DNA of 64,000 nt, taken from Achromobacter aloeverae (GTDB taxonomy: Bacteria; Pseudomonadota; Gammaproteobacteria; Burkholderiales; Burkholderiaceae_B). Each line of letters starts with the position of its first letter. Position 1 is the first letter of the stretch. The position numbers and the translations under genes are program-made. The notes beneath the pieces are model-generated. The model was given only the letters and a program-made list of their open reading frames with translations, had not been told where the DNA came from and ran no database searches. Below, piece by piece: positions 9,232-17,387 of this stretch. Location of the stretch: assembly GCF_004121055.1 (NCBI RefSeq), contig NZ_PYAL01000002.1, positions 434,001 to 498,000 of the forward strand, in the 5' to 3' direction.

Positions 9232-10446
9232 ATGACCACACCTGATACCCCGCGCCGGTCGCTTGCCCGGCCCGTCCTGCTGATTGCCGGCCTGTTGCTG
9301 ATCGCCAGCAACCTGCGCGCTCCCGTTACCGGCCTGGCGCCGATACTCGGCGTTCTGCAGGCACACTACGACCTGTCGCCCGCGCAGGCTGGCATGCTCA
9401 CCACGCTGCCCTTGCTGGCCTTCGGGCTGATCTCTCCCTTCGCTGCCTTGCTGGCCCGCGAATACGGGTTGGAGCGCACCTTGTTCGGGGCCATGTGGCT
9501 GGTGGCGGGCGGCCTGCTGGTGCGTTCGGCGGGTCCGCTGTGGTGCCTGTACCTGGGCACGGCGATATGCGGTTCCAGCATCGCCGTGGGCAACGTGCTG
9601 CTGCCCAGCCTGGCGAAGCGGGACTTCCCGGCGCGGGTGCCCATCGTCATGGGGGCGTGCGCGCTGGCCATGGGCGGTATCGCCGCGCTGGTCTCGGCTT
9701 GCGTGGTGCCGATGGCGGCGGCGTGGGGATGGCAGGGGGCCCTGGCCGGCACCCTCGTCTTCCCGGTGGCCGCATTGGCCGTCTGGACCAGCCAGCTGGG
9801 CGCGCATACGGGCCCGGCCCGGGGCACGGCAAGCCCGCCGCATGGCGGTCCCGTCTGGCATTCCGCGCTGGCCTGGCAGGTGACGCTGTTCATGGGCATC
9901 AATTCCTTGCTGTACTACGTTTTGATCAGCTGGCTGCCGACCATCCTCGCCGATGTCGGCTATACGCCGGCCGAGGCGGGAGCGGTGCATGGCGGCATGC
10001 AGTTCGCGTCCGCCGTGCCGGGCATCGTGCTGGCGCCCCTGGTGGGACGCATGAAGGACCAGACCCGCGTGGCGGCGGCCATGGCGCTGATGATGGCTAT
10101 CGGCCTGCTGGGCCTGCTGTTCGTGCCCGCGGGCGCCACCGCGTGGGCCCTGTTGTATGGCTTCGGCTCCGGCGGCGGCATCTTGCTGGCGCTGATCTTC
10201 ATGGGCTTGCGTGCGTCGAATGCCCGCCAGGCGGCGGCCCTGTCCGGCATGGCGCAGGGCGTGGGCTACACCTTGGCCGCTTGCGGGCCCACCTTGACCG
10301 GCAAGCTGCACGACCTGGCCGGCAATTGGACCATCCCCTTGTCGATAGGCGTGGTCCTGTCCCTGGCGATGGCGGCTTTCGGCGCGCTGGCGGGCAGGGC
10401 GCGCCAGATCGGGGACCGTCCGGTGGGCGCCAAGCGCATGGCTTGA
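9232..10446 (+). CDS. CynX/NimT family MFS transporter
   Basis: 404 residues with about 12 hydrophobic segments. The family motif SNLRAPVTGLAPILG occurs near residue 25, just after the first membrane span, and a second-half SGMAQGVGYTLAACGP motif near 340. This matches the cyanate/2-nitroimidazole branch of the major facilitator superfamily (CynX, YeaN/NimT), inner-membrane proteins that export or import small anions and drugs. Divergent from an AraC regulator that probably controls it. Its stop codon (10444-10446) lies in the first unit of a 17-bp tandem repeat. Confidence 0.85.
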   Translation: MTTPDTPRRSLARPVLLIAGLLLIASNLRAPVTGLAPILGVLQAHYDLSPAQAGMLTTLPLLAFGLISPFAALLAREYGLERTLFGAMWLVAGGLLVRSAGPLWCLYLGTAICGSSIAVGNVLLPSLAKRDFPARVPIVMGACALAMGGIAALVSACVVPMAAAWGWQGALAGTLVFPVAALAVWTSQLGAHTGPARGTASPPHGGPVWHSALAWQVTLFMGINSLLYYVLISWLPTILADVGYTPAEAGAVHGGMQFASAVPGIVLAPLVGRMKDQTRVAAAMALMMAIGLLGLLFVPAGATAWALLYGFGSGGGILLALIFMGLRASNARQAAALSGMAQGVGYTLAACGPTLTGKLHDLAGNWTIPLSIGVVLSLAMAAFGALAGRARQIGDRPVGAKRMA

Positions 10447-10484
10447 GCAAGCGTTGGGCTTGAACAAGCGCATGGCTTGAACTG
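10434..10484. repeat. 17-bp tandem repeat, three units, spanning a stop codon
   Basis: Units at 10434-10450, 10451-10467 and 10468-10484 share the pattern gcgcatggcttgarcaa with few mismatches. The first unit holds the end of the CynX/NimT-like gene and its TGA. Confidence 0.85.
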
Positions 10485-10500
10485 CCTGGCTGGTTCAGCC

Positions 10501-10560
10501 GCGAACCGCTCGGCCCGCGAACCGCCCAGCGTGCGAACCGCTCAGCGTGCGAATGGCGCG
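10501..10560. repeat. 16-bp tandem repeat at the 3' end of the MmgE/PrpD gene
   Basis: Units start at 10501, 10517, 10533 and (partial) 10549, each beginning gcgaac or gcgaat; units 2 and 3 differ at one base. The stop codon of the minus-strand gene (10542-10544) lies in unit 3. Confidence 0.85.
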
Positions 10561-11933
10561 AAGTCCACCTTTGCACTGTCGAACACGTGGTCGATGTGCG
10601 CCAGCAGGGCCTCGCTATCGGCCGGCGCCAGGCCGCCATAGGCGCAGTTCGCGTGGAATTTGCGCGTCAGGTCGTCGTCGCTGAGCGGATGATCGACGCC
10701 GCCCTTGAAATAGCCCTGCCGGAACTCATGCACCTCGCCATCGGCCATGGTCACTTTCACATGCCCGGTGAACTGCTTCGGATAAGGGTTGGCGGGGTCG
10801 ACCACGTACTTCACCTTGCGCGCCAGCGCGACGATGGCCGGCGCCTTGACGATTTCGTCGTCGTATTCGCCCAGGCCGGCGTCGCCGCGCAGGATGGCCA
10901 CCGCGATGGCGTAGGGCACGCTGAACTTGGCGGCGTAGCCGTTGGGCGGGGCCTGCTTCAGGTCCAGGGGTTCCCACAGCCGGTGCAGCACGCCCTCGGC
11001 CGCTTCGCATTCGATGGCGGCGATGGCGGCCGGGTCCAGGCCCAGCTTGCCGAACTCACGCGCGCAGTCGATGTAGGGATGGCACATGGTGCCGCAGGCA
11101 TACGGCTTGAAGGCGATGGTGGGCCAGATCCATTTTTCACCGAAGCCGTCCAGCATGGCGGTGAAATCACCCTCCAGGGTGTTCGCGAAACCATGGAAGA
11201 CGCCGTGGCTGCCCTCGAATACCGTGCGCGGGCCCTTGAATCCGCCCATGGCCAGGCGCACCGCGCGATAGCCCGATTGCGCGGCCCAGCCGGGATGCAG
11301 GCGCTTGGTCCAGGAACCGTCGGCCAGGTATTCGATGATGCCGGACGCCAGGCTGCCGGCGATGCCGAAGGCATCGGTCAGTTGCTGGGCGCTCAGGCGC
11401 AGGGCCGCGCCGATGCCCGCCACCGCGCCGAAGACGCCGAACACCGCGGTCGGATGAAAGCCCGCCTTGTGGACCTTGGTCGGCGCGACGGCGCACAGGC
11501 GGCACATGACTTCCGCGCCGACGGCCAGGCCGCGCAGGAAATCCTGCCCGCCAAGGCCATGGCGTTCGGCGGCGGCCAGCAGCGCGGGCACGATGACCAC
11601 GCCGGCGTGCACGGGACCGCCTTCGTAGGTATCGTCGAAATCCTCCCCGTGCGCCGCGGTGCCGTTGACAAAGGCCGCGCCTTCGGCGCCCAGGCGCCGC
11701 GCATGGCCGAAGACCGTGCAAGGACCGTCCTGGTCCAGGGCGTCCAGCGCGGCACGCACATAGGGCTGCGCGCGCGCGGCCACCGCGATGCCGGCGATGT
11801 CCAGCAGCATGCGGCGGCCGGTGGCGCGCGCATCGCGTGATGATTCAGGTGATGATTCGGGGCGCGCGTTCACGATGACTTGCGCAAGGCGCTGCGACAC
11901 GGAGACTTCGGGTACGGGGTGCTTATCGGACAT
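10542..11933 (-). CDS. MmgE/PrpD family protein (2-methylcitrate dehydratase-like)
   Basis: 463 residues, the standard family length. MmgE/PrpD proteins include 2-methylcitrate dehydratase, cis-aconitate decarboxylase and iminodisuccinate epimerase, so the fold does not fix the reaction. Typical stretches are the helical N-terminal domain with FVNGTAAHGEDFDDTYEGG, the internal GSLASGIIEYLADGSWTKRLHPGWAAQ motif (shown here in two parts, about residues 190-220), and YACGTMCHPYID. AGGA lies 9 bases before the ATG. It is followed after 34 bases by a Bug receptor gene upstream on the same strand, a common pairing in Bordetella-like genomes that suggests uptake and dehydration or isomerisation of a carboxylic acid. 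Confidence 0.88.
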   Translation of the reverse strand: MSDKHPVPEVSVSQRLAQVIVNARPESSPESSRDARATGRRMLLDIAGIAVAARAQPYVRAALDALDQDGPCTVFGHARRLGAEGAAFVNGTAAHGEDFDDTYEGGPVHAGVVIVPALLAAAERHGLGGQDFLRGLAVGAEVMCRLCAVAPTKVHKAGFHPTAVFGVFGAVAGIGAALRLSAQQLTDAFGIAGSLASGIIEYLADGSWTKRLHPGWAAQSGYRAVRLAMGGFKGPRTVFEGSHGVFHGFANTLEGDFTAMLDGFGEKWIWPTIAFKPYACGTMCHPYIDCAREFGKLGLDPAAIAAIECEAAEGVLHRLWEPLDLKQAPPNGYAAKFSVPYAIAVAILRGDAGLGEYDDEIVKAPAIVALARKVKYVVDPANPYPKQFTGHVKVTMADGEVHEFRQGYFKGGVDHPLSDDDLTRKFHANCAYGGLAPADSEALLAHIDHVFDSAKVDFAPFAR

Positions 11934-11967
11934 GATGGGTTTCCTGCTCGGGGAATGGACGGACGGC

Positions 11968-12960
11968 TCAGTCCAGGGAAATGTTGTTCTCGTGGGCCAC
12001 GCGCTTCCACGTATCGATGTCGTGGGCGATGTAGTCGCCGAACTGCTGGGGCGTCATGGCCATGGGATCCACGCCCAGGTTGCGCAGGCGCTGGAGGAAG
12101 GCGTCGGATTTCAGCACGTCGTTGACGGTCTCGTTCAGCTTGGCGGTGACGGCCGGCGGCATGCCGGCAGGGCCGACCAGCCCATACCAGGTCAATGCCT
12201 GCATCTTCGGATAGCCCTGCTCGGCAAAGGTGGGCACGTCCGGGATGATGGGATTGCGCTTGTCTCCGGTGACCGCCAGGGGCAGGGCCTTGCCGGACTT
12301 GATGATGGCCAGTCCGGCGGCGACGCCGGGGAACACCGACTGCACGCGGCCGCCGATCATGTCGGTCTGCGCCTCCGTCATGCTCTTGTAGGGGACCGGC
12401 AAGTCCTTGAAGTCCGCCTCGGACTTGAATTCTTCCATGGCCAGGTGGTTGAGCGTGCCGTTGCCCGACGTGCCGTAGCTCACCGTGTCGCCGTGGGCTT
12501 TCGCATAGGCGACGAATTCCGGCAAGGTCTTCACCGGGAGCGCGGGGCTGGTGAGCAGCACATTGGCGGTCCCGCCGATCATGGCGATGGGGGTGAAGCT
12601 CTTGACCGGGTCATAGGGCGTCTTGCGCACGGCGGGATTGGTGCCGTGGGTGGCCACATAGGCCACCATCAAGGTATAGCCGTCCGGCTTGGCGCGCGCG
12701 GTGTCCGTGGCCCCTATGGTCCCGCCGGCGCCGCCCTGGTTGTCCACGTAGAACGTCTGGCCCAGCCGCTTGCTCAATTCCTCGGCCAGCGAGCGCGCCA
12801 TGATGTCCACGCCGCCGCCCGCGCCTTGCGGCGCGATGACGCGGACCTTGTGGTCGGGGTAAGCGGCCTGCGCCTGGGCCGCCAGCGGCACGATCGCCAG
12901 CAAGGCGAGCGTGGACAGGACGCGCGGCAGCCGGCGAGCCGGCGGAAGGGGCTTGTGCAT
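11968..12960 (-). CDS. Bug/TctC-family periplasmic substrate-binding protein
   Basis: 330 residues. A Sec signal peptide ends near AQA-AYP (about residue 33). Family marks are VRVIAPQGAGGGVDIMARSL, the DNQGGAGGTIG loop and PDGYTLMVAY. It is first in a two-gene operon with the MmgE/PrpD gene, so it probably captures the acid that enzyme handles. GGAG lies upstream of the start. No membrane subunits of a tripartite transporter are nearby. Confidence 0.9.
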   Translation of the reverse strand: MHKPLPPARRLPRVLSTLALLAIVPLAAQAQAAYPDHKVRVIAPQGAGGGVDIMARSLAEELSKRLGQTFYVDNQGGAGGTIGATDTARAKPDGYTLMVAYVATHGTNPAVRKTPYDPVKSFTPIAMIGGTANVLLTSPALPVKTLPEFVAYAKAHGDTVSYGTSGNGTLNHLAMEEFKSEADFKDLPVPYKSMTEAQTDMIGGRVQSVFPGVAAGLAIIKSGKALPLAVTGDKRNPIIPDVPTFAEQGYPKMQALTWYGLVGPAGMPPAVTAKLNETVNDVLKSDAFLQRLRNLGVDPMAMTPQQFGDYIAHDIDTWKRVAHENNISLD

Positions 12961-13053
12961 GGGTTGTCTCCTCTGGGTGCTCCATGGGGGGGCGGAGCGT
13001 TTTCAAGAAATGCTTCTCCGGTCCTGGAACTTGAAACCGGCCGGAGGTGTTGG

Positions 13054-13084
13054 TTGAATTGTCTGATCGTATACGAAATACAAT
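13054..13084 (+). promoter_or_regulatory. promoter and FadR-type palindrome in a divergent gap
   Basis: TTGAAT (13054-13059) and TACAAT (13079-13084) could form a sigma-70 promoter towards the MFS gene, though the 19-base spacer is long. Inside it is the perfect 10-bp palindrome TCGTATACGA (13067-13076), fitting the general GntR/FadR-family pattern TNGT-N(0-3)-ACNA. No GntR gene adjoins, so the regulator is unknown. Confidence 0.45.
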
Positions 13085-13163
13085 TTTCAAAAAAGGGGAG
13101 ATAACCCGTCCGGTCATGCTTCTGTGACATCATCGACACATTGCAGTCAGCATTTCCTTTTTC

Positions 13164-14354
13164 ATGAAAAGCAGCGAAAACGTCTTGCCGGGCGCTTCGG
13201 CGCATGCGGGCGCCCGGGCCGTGCGCCGGGCGACCTGGGCCACCATGGCCCAGTTCTTCGTCAACGGCGCCACCTTCGCCACCTGGGGCGTCTGGATTCC
13301 CGTACTGAAGACCGACTTCCAGGTATCCGACGCCGTGCTGTCGCTGGCGATGCTGGCCGTCTCGGCCGGCGCCATCCTGGCGATGAACGGGGTCGGCCGC
13401 TGGGTGGGGCGGGCAGGCAGCGCCCGCGTCCTGGCCATCAGCGGCCTGGCCTATTCGATCATGCTGGTCGTCATTCCGTGGGCGGGATATTTCCCCCTGC
13501 TACTGGTCATCCTCGTCCTGTTCGGCATGGGCATGGCCGCCTTCGACGTGGCCATGAACGTCCAGGCCGCCACCGTGGAAGCGCGGCTGGGCAAGCCCGT
13601 CATGTCCACGCTGCACGGCATGTTCAGCCTGGGCGGCATGGCCGGCGCGGGCCTGGGCGGCCTGTTGATGGGGGCGGGCGTGTCCTTGCAGGTCCACGGC
13701 TTCGCCATCGCCGCGATGACGGTGCTGGCCGCGCTGCTGGCGACATCCTATTTGTTGACCGACGCGCCATCGCACGTGGAGGAGGGCGCGGCTGCTACAC
13801 CCGGCATCCCGCGCGCATTGTGGATCCTGGGCACCGTGGCCTTTCTTGGGCTGGTTTGCGAAGGGGCCATGTACGACTGGGCCGCCGTGTACATGCGCGA
13901 CGTGGCCGGCGCGACGACCGCGCGCAGTGGTTATGGATACGCGACTTTCGCCACCGGCATGGCGGTCGGCCGCTTCGGCGCGGACCTGTTGCGGCGCCGT
14001 TTCAGCGACGAGCGCCTGATGACCGTCAGCGCCTGGGTGGGATGCGCCGGGATGACCCTGGTCATCGCCGCGCCGTGGCCGGTGTCCAGCCTGGTGGGTT
14101 TCACCTTGATGGGGCTGGGGGTGGCCAACCTGATGCCTTTCTTTTTCCTGGCCGGCGCCAGGCTGCCGGGCATGAGTCCGGCGGCCGGGGTGGCGGGCGT
14201 GGCGCGTTTCGCCTATGTCGGCATGCTGCTGGGGCCGCCGCTGATCGGCGGCATCACCCATGCGATGTCGCTGCGCGTGGCGTTGGCGCTGGTGGCGCTG
14301 ACGATGGGGTGGATCGCGCTGGCGGGGATACGGCGGGTGTGCCGTCTGGGATGA
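13164..14354 (+). CDS. MFS transporter (fucose permease/YbjJ-like)
   Basis: 396 residues with about 12 membrane spans and no signal peptide. The pattern FVNGATFATWGVWIPVLK in the first span and GAMYDWAAVYMRDV at the start of the second half resemble the YbjJ branch of the major facilitator superfamily, whose substrates are poorly known. It is divergent from the Bug-MmgE operon. No clear Shine-Dalgarno precedes the ATG at 13164; the upstream 12 bases are pyrimidine-rich. The true start could be slightly downstream, but the first residues before the first span fit. Confidence 0.8.
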   Translation: MKSSENVLPGASAHAGARAVRRATWATMAQFFVNGATFATWGVWIPVLKTDFQVSDAVLSLAMLAVSAGAILAMNGVGRWVGRAGSARVLAISGLAYSIMLVVIPWAGYFPLLLVILVLFGMGMAAFDVAMNVQAATVEARLGKPVMSTLHGMFSLGGMAGAGLGGLLMGAGVSLQVHGFAIAAMTVLAALLATSYLLTDAPSHVEEGAAATPGIPRALWILGTVAFLGLVCEGAMYDWAAVYMRDVAGATTARSGYGYATFATGMAVGRFGADLLRRRFSDERLMTVSAWVGCAGMTLVIAAPWPVSSLVGFTLMGLGVANLMPFFFLAGARLPGMSPAAGVAGVARFAYVGMLLGPPLIGGITHAMSLRVALALVALTMGWIALAGIRRVCRLG

Positions 14355-14393
14355 GGCCGCGCCGCGCGGCTTCTATCAACGAGGAGATGAGAA

Positions 14394-14873
14394 ATGATGG
14401 GAAAGAACAAGGTTTGCCTGTGGTTCGACGGCACCGCGCTGGATGCCGCGACGTTTTATGCCAGCACGTTTCCGGATAGCAAGGTAGTCGCCGTGCATCA
14501 TGCGCCGGGCGATTATCCGTCGGGCGAGCAGGGCAATGTCCTGCTGGTGGAATTCACGGTGCTGGGCATCCCTTGCATCGGCTTGAACGGCGGCCCGGCC
14601 TTCAAGCATACCGAGGCGTTCTCGTTCCAGGTGGCGACCGAGGACCAGGCCGAGACCGACCGTTACTGGAACGCCATCGTCGGCAACGGCGGCGAGGAAA
14701 GCGACTGCGGCTGGTGCCGGGACAAATGGGGCCTGTCGTGGCAGATCACGCCTCGCGTGCTCATGGAGGCGGTCACCGACCCCGACCGCGACGCGGCCAA
14801 GCGCGCGTTCGACGCGATGATGACGATGAGAAAGATCGACATCGCCGCGATCGAGGCGGCGCGCCGTGGCTGA
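14394..14873 (+). CDS. PhnB-like VOC family protein
   Basis: 159 residues with GAGGAG about 10 bases before the ATG. The protein is a vicinal-oxygen-chelate fold of the PhnB / 3-demethylubiquinone methyltransferase-like subgroup: KVCLWFDGTALDAATFYAST at the N-terminus, an FTVLGIPCIGLNGGPAF strand pair, and CGWCRDKWGLSWQITPRVL near the C-terminus. Its role is not known; PhnB-like proteins often lack demonstrated activity. It overlaps the following LysR gene by 8 bases, so the two are likely co-transcribed. Confidence 0.85.
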   Translation: MMGKNKVCLWFDGTALDAATFYASTFPDSKVVAVHHAPGDYPSGEQGNVLLVEFTVLGIPCIGLNGGPAFKHTEAFSFQVATEDQAETDRYWNAIVGNGGEESDCGWCRDKWGLSWQITPRVLMEAVTDPDRDAAKRAFDAMMTMRKIDIAAIEAARRG

Positions 14874-15798
14874 TTCGTCCTCCATGCAATTTCCTGACCT
14901 GAACCTGCTGTACGCGCTCGATATCCTCCTGGAAGAAGGGTCGGTGACGGCCGCCGCGCGTCGCATGAACTTGAGCACGCCGGCGATGAGCCGCACGCTG
15001 GCGCGCATACGCGAGACCGTCGGCGATCCCATCCTGGTGAAGGCGGGGCGGGGCCTGGCGCCCACGCCCCGCGCCGAGGCCTTGCGCGACGAGGTGCGCG
15101 ATGCCGTCGAACGATCGCGCCAGCTGCTGTGCCAGCGAACCGCCATCGACCCGCGCACGCTGGAGCGCAGCTTCAATCTACGCGCCAGCGATTTCTATAC
15201 CGGCGCATTCGGCCAAGCCCTGATCGAGCGGGTACAAACCGAGGCCCCTCGCGTGAGCCTGCGTTTCTCGCCGGACAATGACAGCACCGAGCCCGTGCTG
15301 CGCGACGGAACGGTGGACATCTATATCACCTCCATGCGCCCGCTGGGGCCGGACATGCATGTCCAGACACTGTTCTCGACGCGGATCGTTGGCGTGGCAC
15401 GCGAGGGCCATCCTATTTTTTCAGGCGATATCACGCCCGCCCGCGTGGCGGAGTTCGATCACATTGCCGTGTCGCGCATGGGACGCGCCCACGGTCCCAT
15501 CGATGCCGCGCTGGACGCGCTGGGCCTGTCCCGACGAGTGGCGGTGATCGTGCCGCACGCCATGGGCGGCCTGCTCATGCTGGGTGGCACGGACCTGATC
15601 GTGGCCGCACCGGAGCACATGGCCACCGCTGCGCGTCGCCAGGGGCTCAGGGTGCGGACCTTCCCCTTGCCGCTGCCCCTGGATCCGCTGGTCCTCGTGC
15701 AAGGCTGGCATCCTCGTTACCAGAACTATGCCGCGCATCGGTGGCTACGGACGCTGGTGCGCGAGATCTGCGAGACCTTGGCGGCGACAGCGCCATGA
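14866..15798 (+). CDS. LysR family regulator (NodD/PnbR-like)
   Basis: 310 residues from a GTG at 14866, inside the end of the VOC gene; an ATG at 14884 is an alternative start with a more usual N-terminus. The helix-turn-helix (LNLLYALDILLEEGSVTAAA) and wing (VKAGRGLAPTPRA) are of the NodD-like subgroup, followed by a periplasmic-binding-protein-like effector domain. Target genes are uncertain; the VOC gene just before it is the simplest candidate. Confidence 0.85.
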   Translation: MADSSSMQFPDLNLLYALDILLEEGSVTAAARRMNLSTPAMSRTLARIRETVGDPILVKAGRGLAPTPRAEALRDEVRDAVERSRQLLCQRTAIDPRTLERSFNLRASDFYTGAFGQALIERVQTEAPRVSLRFSPDNDSTEPVLRDGTVDIYITSMRPLGPDMHVQTLFSTRIVGVAREGHPIFSGDITPARVAEFDHIAVSRMGRAHGPIDAALDALGLSRRVAVIVPHAMGGLLMLGGTDLIVAAPEHMATAARRQGLRVRTFPLPLPLDPLVLVQGWHPRYQNYAAHRWLRTLVREICETLAATAP

Positions 15799-15988
15799 CC
15801 TCGCGGCGCGGGCCCGCGGGGCCGGCGCGATCGTTGCGTCCAATGCAAGCCTGGACTGCAAACTTGTCAATTTTCAAATGGATGGGGGTTATTTAAGCTG
15901 GGGCCTGCCGTATATGCAGCCGTATCCGTCATGCAGCCGTATCGCAGTCGCGTGGATCGGGACGGCTAGTTGTCGATGGAGGCCTTTT
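15799..15988. other. 190-base gap with a 17-bp direct repeat
   Basis: Holds a 17-bp near-duplication (15914-15930 and 15931-15947, first 12 bases identical) and an AT-rich patch around 15860-15900 that may contain the promoter of the next gene. GGAGG at 15978-15982 is the ribosome site of that gene. Confidence 0.5.
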
Positions 15989-16426
15989 GTGAAGACGTTG
16001 GATCACGCTTTGTTTACCGTTCACGATACGTCGCGCTTTCCCGCGGTGGTGGTGCGTCCTACCGCCATAGCACCGGGTTATGCCGCGCAGTGGGCGACGG
16101 AGATGGACATGCTGTTGCGCCATGGCGAACGGTTCGCGGTACTTTACCTGGAGACGCCCGTCGAGGAGTCCCACGAGGATTTCAAGCAGCGCGGCATCTG
16201 GCTCAAGCAGCATCGCGAGGCGCTGGCGCGCGTTTGCACCGCGCTGGTGGTGATTGAACCCGATGCCCGGCGCCGCGACGTGGCGGCGCAGCGTGGGCAG
16301 GGCGCCAGCAAGGCTTTCGGCATTGCCCACCATGCGGTGGCCAGCCTGGACGAGGGCCTGGCCATCGCGCTGGGCCATGCGGCGCGGCAGCCGCCGCAAG
16401 ACGATCGCGCGGTCGCCTACGGCTGA
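15989..16426 (+). CDS. conserved-looking protein of unknown function
   Basis: 145 residues from a GTG at 15989 that has GGAGG six bases upstream, so the start is well supported. It is a soluble alpha/beta protein: an N-terminal strand region (VHDTSRFPAVVVRPTAI), a helix around GYAAQWATEMDMLLRHGERF, a strand VLYLETP, and a C-terminal Ala-rich helical part. The overall pattern recalls small SpoIIAA-like or STAS-like folds, but I cannot assign a family. It lies on the plus strand, tail to tail with the siderophore-interacting protein gene. Confidence 0.65.
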   Translation: MKTLDHALFTVHDTSRFPAVVVRPTAIAPGYAAQWATEMDMLLRHGERFAVLYLETPVEESHEDFKQRGIWLKQHREALARVCTALVVIEPDARRRDVAAQRGQGASKAFGIAHHAVASLDEGLAIALGHAARQPPQDDRAVAYG

Positions 16427-16448
16427 TCCCTGGGCCGGTCGCGATCCG

Positions 16449-17207
16449 TCACTCCTCGAACTTTTCATGGGCGTCGGCCTGGCCCTTCTTCCAGTATCCG
16501 ACCACCTTCGTCCAGGCGCGCGGGTGATCGATCTCGTCGCGCAGATATCCGCGTATCGCCTTCGCCACGCCCGCTTCCGCCGCTGCCCAGACGTATCCGT
16601 CGCCCGGCGGCAGGGCCACCGACTTCAATGCCTGCATCACCGGCGCCGCATCGTCGGCGTGTTCGGGGGGGCGATGCACCCACAGCGCGGTGTGGTCGGC
16701 GCGGGTATCGAAGCGCTGCTCGTCTTCCGCGCCGGGAACGATGCCCACCGTAATGATGCGCGTGCCGGCAGGCGCTTCTTCCACGCGGCGTCCGATGGCG
16801 GGCAGGGCGGTCTCGTCCCCGATCAGCAGCCACCAGTCGTACGACCATTCAACCACCATGGAGCCGCGCGGTCCGCCGAATTCCAGGGAGTCTCCGGCCT
16901 TGGCCTGCAAGGCCCAGCGCGTGGCGGGGCCGGCATCGTGCAACGCGAAATCGATCGTCAGCGTCCGTGCCGCGGCGTCGTGGCGGCGCGGCGTGTAGTC
17001 GCGTCGTTCGACCTCGCCGCCCTCGGGAAAGAAAAGCTTGACATGGTCGTCCGGCGACAAGCTGGCGAAATCCGCCAGGTCCGGGCCGGCAAGCACGATG
17101 CGCTGCATGTGCGGCGTAAGCCGTTCGCTGTGCTGGACGACGACGCGGCGGCTCTTCAGTTCGAAACGGACGCGCCGGGTGGGATGGTCCATGGGATGGT
17201 GGTCCAC
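16449..17207 (-). CDS. siderophore-interacting protein (ViuB/SIP family ferric reductase)
   Basis: 252 residues; GTG start with AAGGAG 7 bases upstream. The FAD-binding beta-barrel carries RRDYTPRRHDAAARTLTIDF (about residues 71-90, an RxYTxR-type flavin motif), then the NADPH-binding lobe with WLLIGDETALPAIGRR. Such proteins reduce Fe3+ from imported siderophores in the cytoplasm. The gene is divergent from a TetR regulator, and the shared promoter holds several palindromes, so control is probably by that TetR protein rather than by Fur alone. Confidence 0.9.
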   Translation of the reverse strand: MDHHPMDHPTRRVRFELKSRRVVVQHSERLTPHMQRIVLAGPDLADFASLSPDDHVKLFFPEGGEVERRDYTPRRHDAAARTLTIDFALHDAGPATRWALQAKAGDSLEFGGPRGSMVVEWSYDWWLLIGDETALPAIGRRVEEAPAGTRIITVGIVPGAEDEQRFDTRADHTALWVHRPPEHADDAAPVMQALKSVALPPGDGYVWAAAEAGVAKAIRGYLRDEIDHPRAWTKVVGYWKKGQADAHEKFEE

Positions 17208-17245
17208 TAAGCATCTCCTTGCTTATTTGTTTACCCAAGGATCGG

Positions 17246-17291
17246 GTATTCGAATACTATACAGTATCCAAATACTGATTAGTATTCGAAT
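17246..17291. promoter_or_regulatory. palindromic operator array between SIP and TetR genes
   Basis: Three dyads within 46 bases: GTATTCGAATAC (17246-17257, perfect), CAGTAT and ATACTG separated by four bases (17262-17277, perfect arms), and ATTCGAAT (17284-17291). This is the kind of multi-site operator bound by TetR-type repressors that control themselves and a divergent gene. Confidence 0.7.
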
Positions 17292-17387
17292 TTCATGGAA
17301 TGGTATTGCAGGGCGTTGCAGGCCGCGCCCGCGGCGTCGATGTCCGGCATGTCCTGCCGCCATCCCCTACAAGGAGTTGACCTCGTC

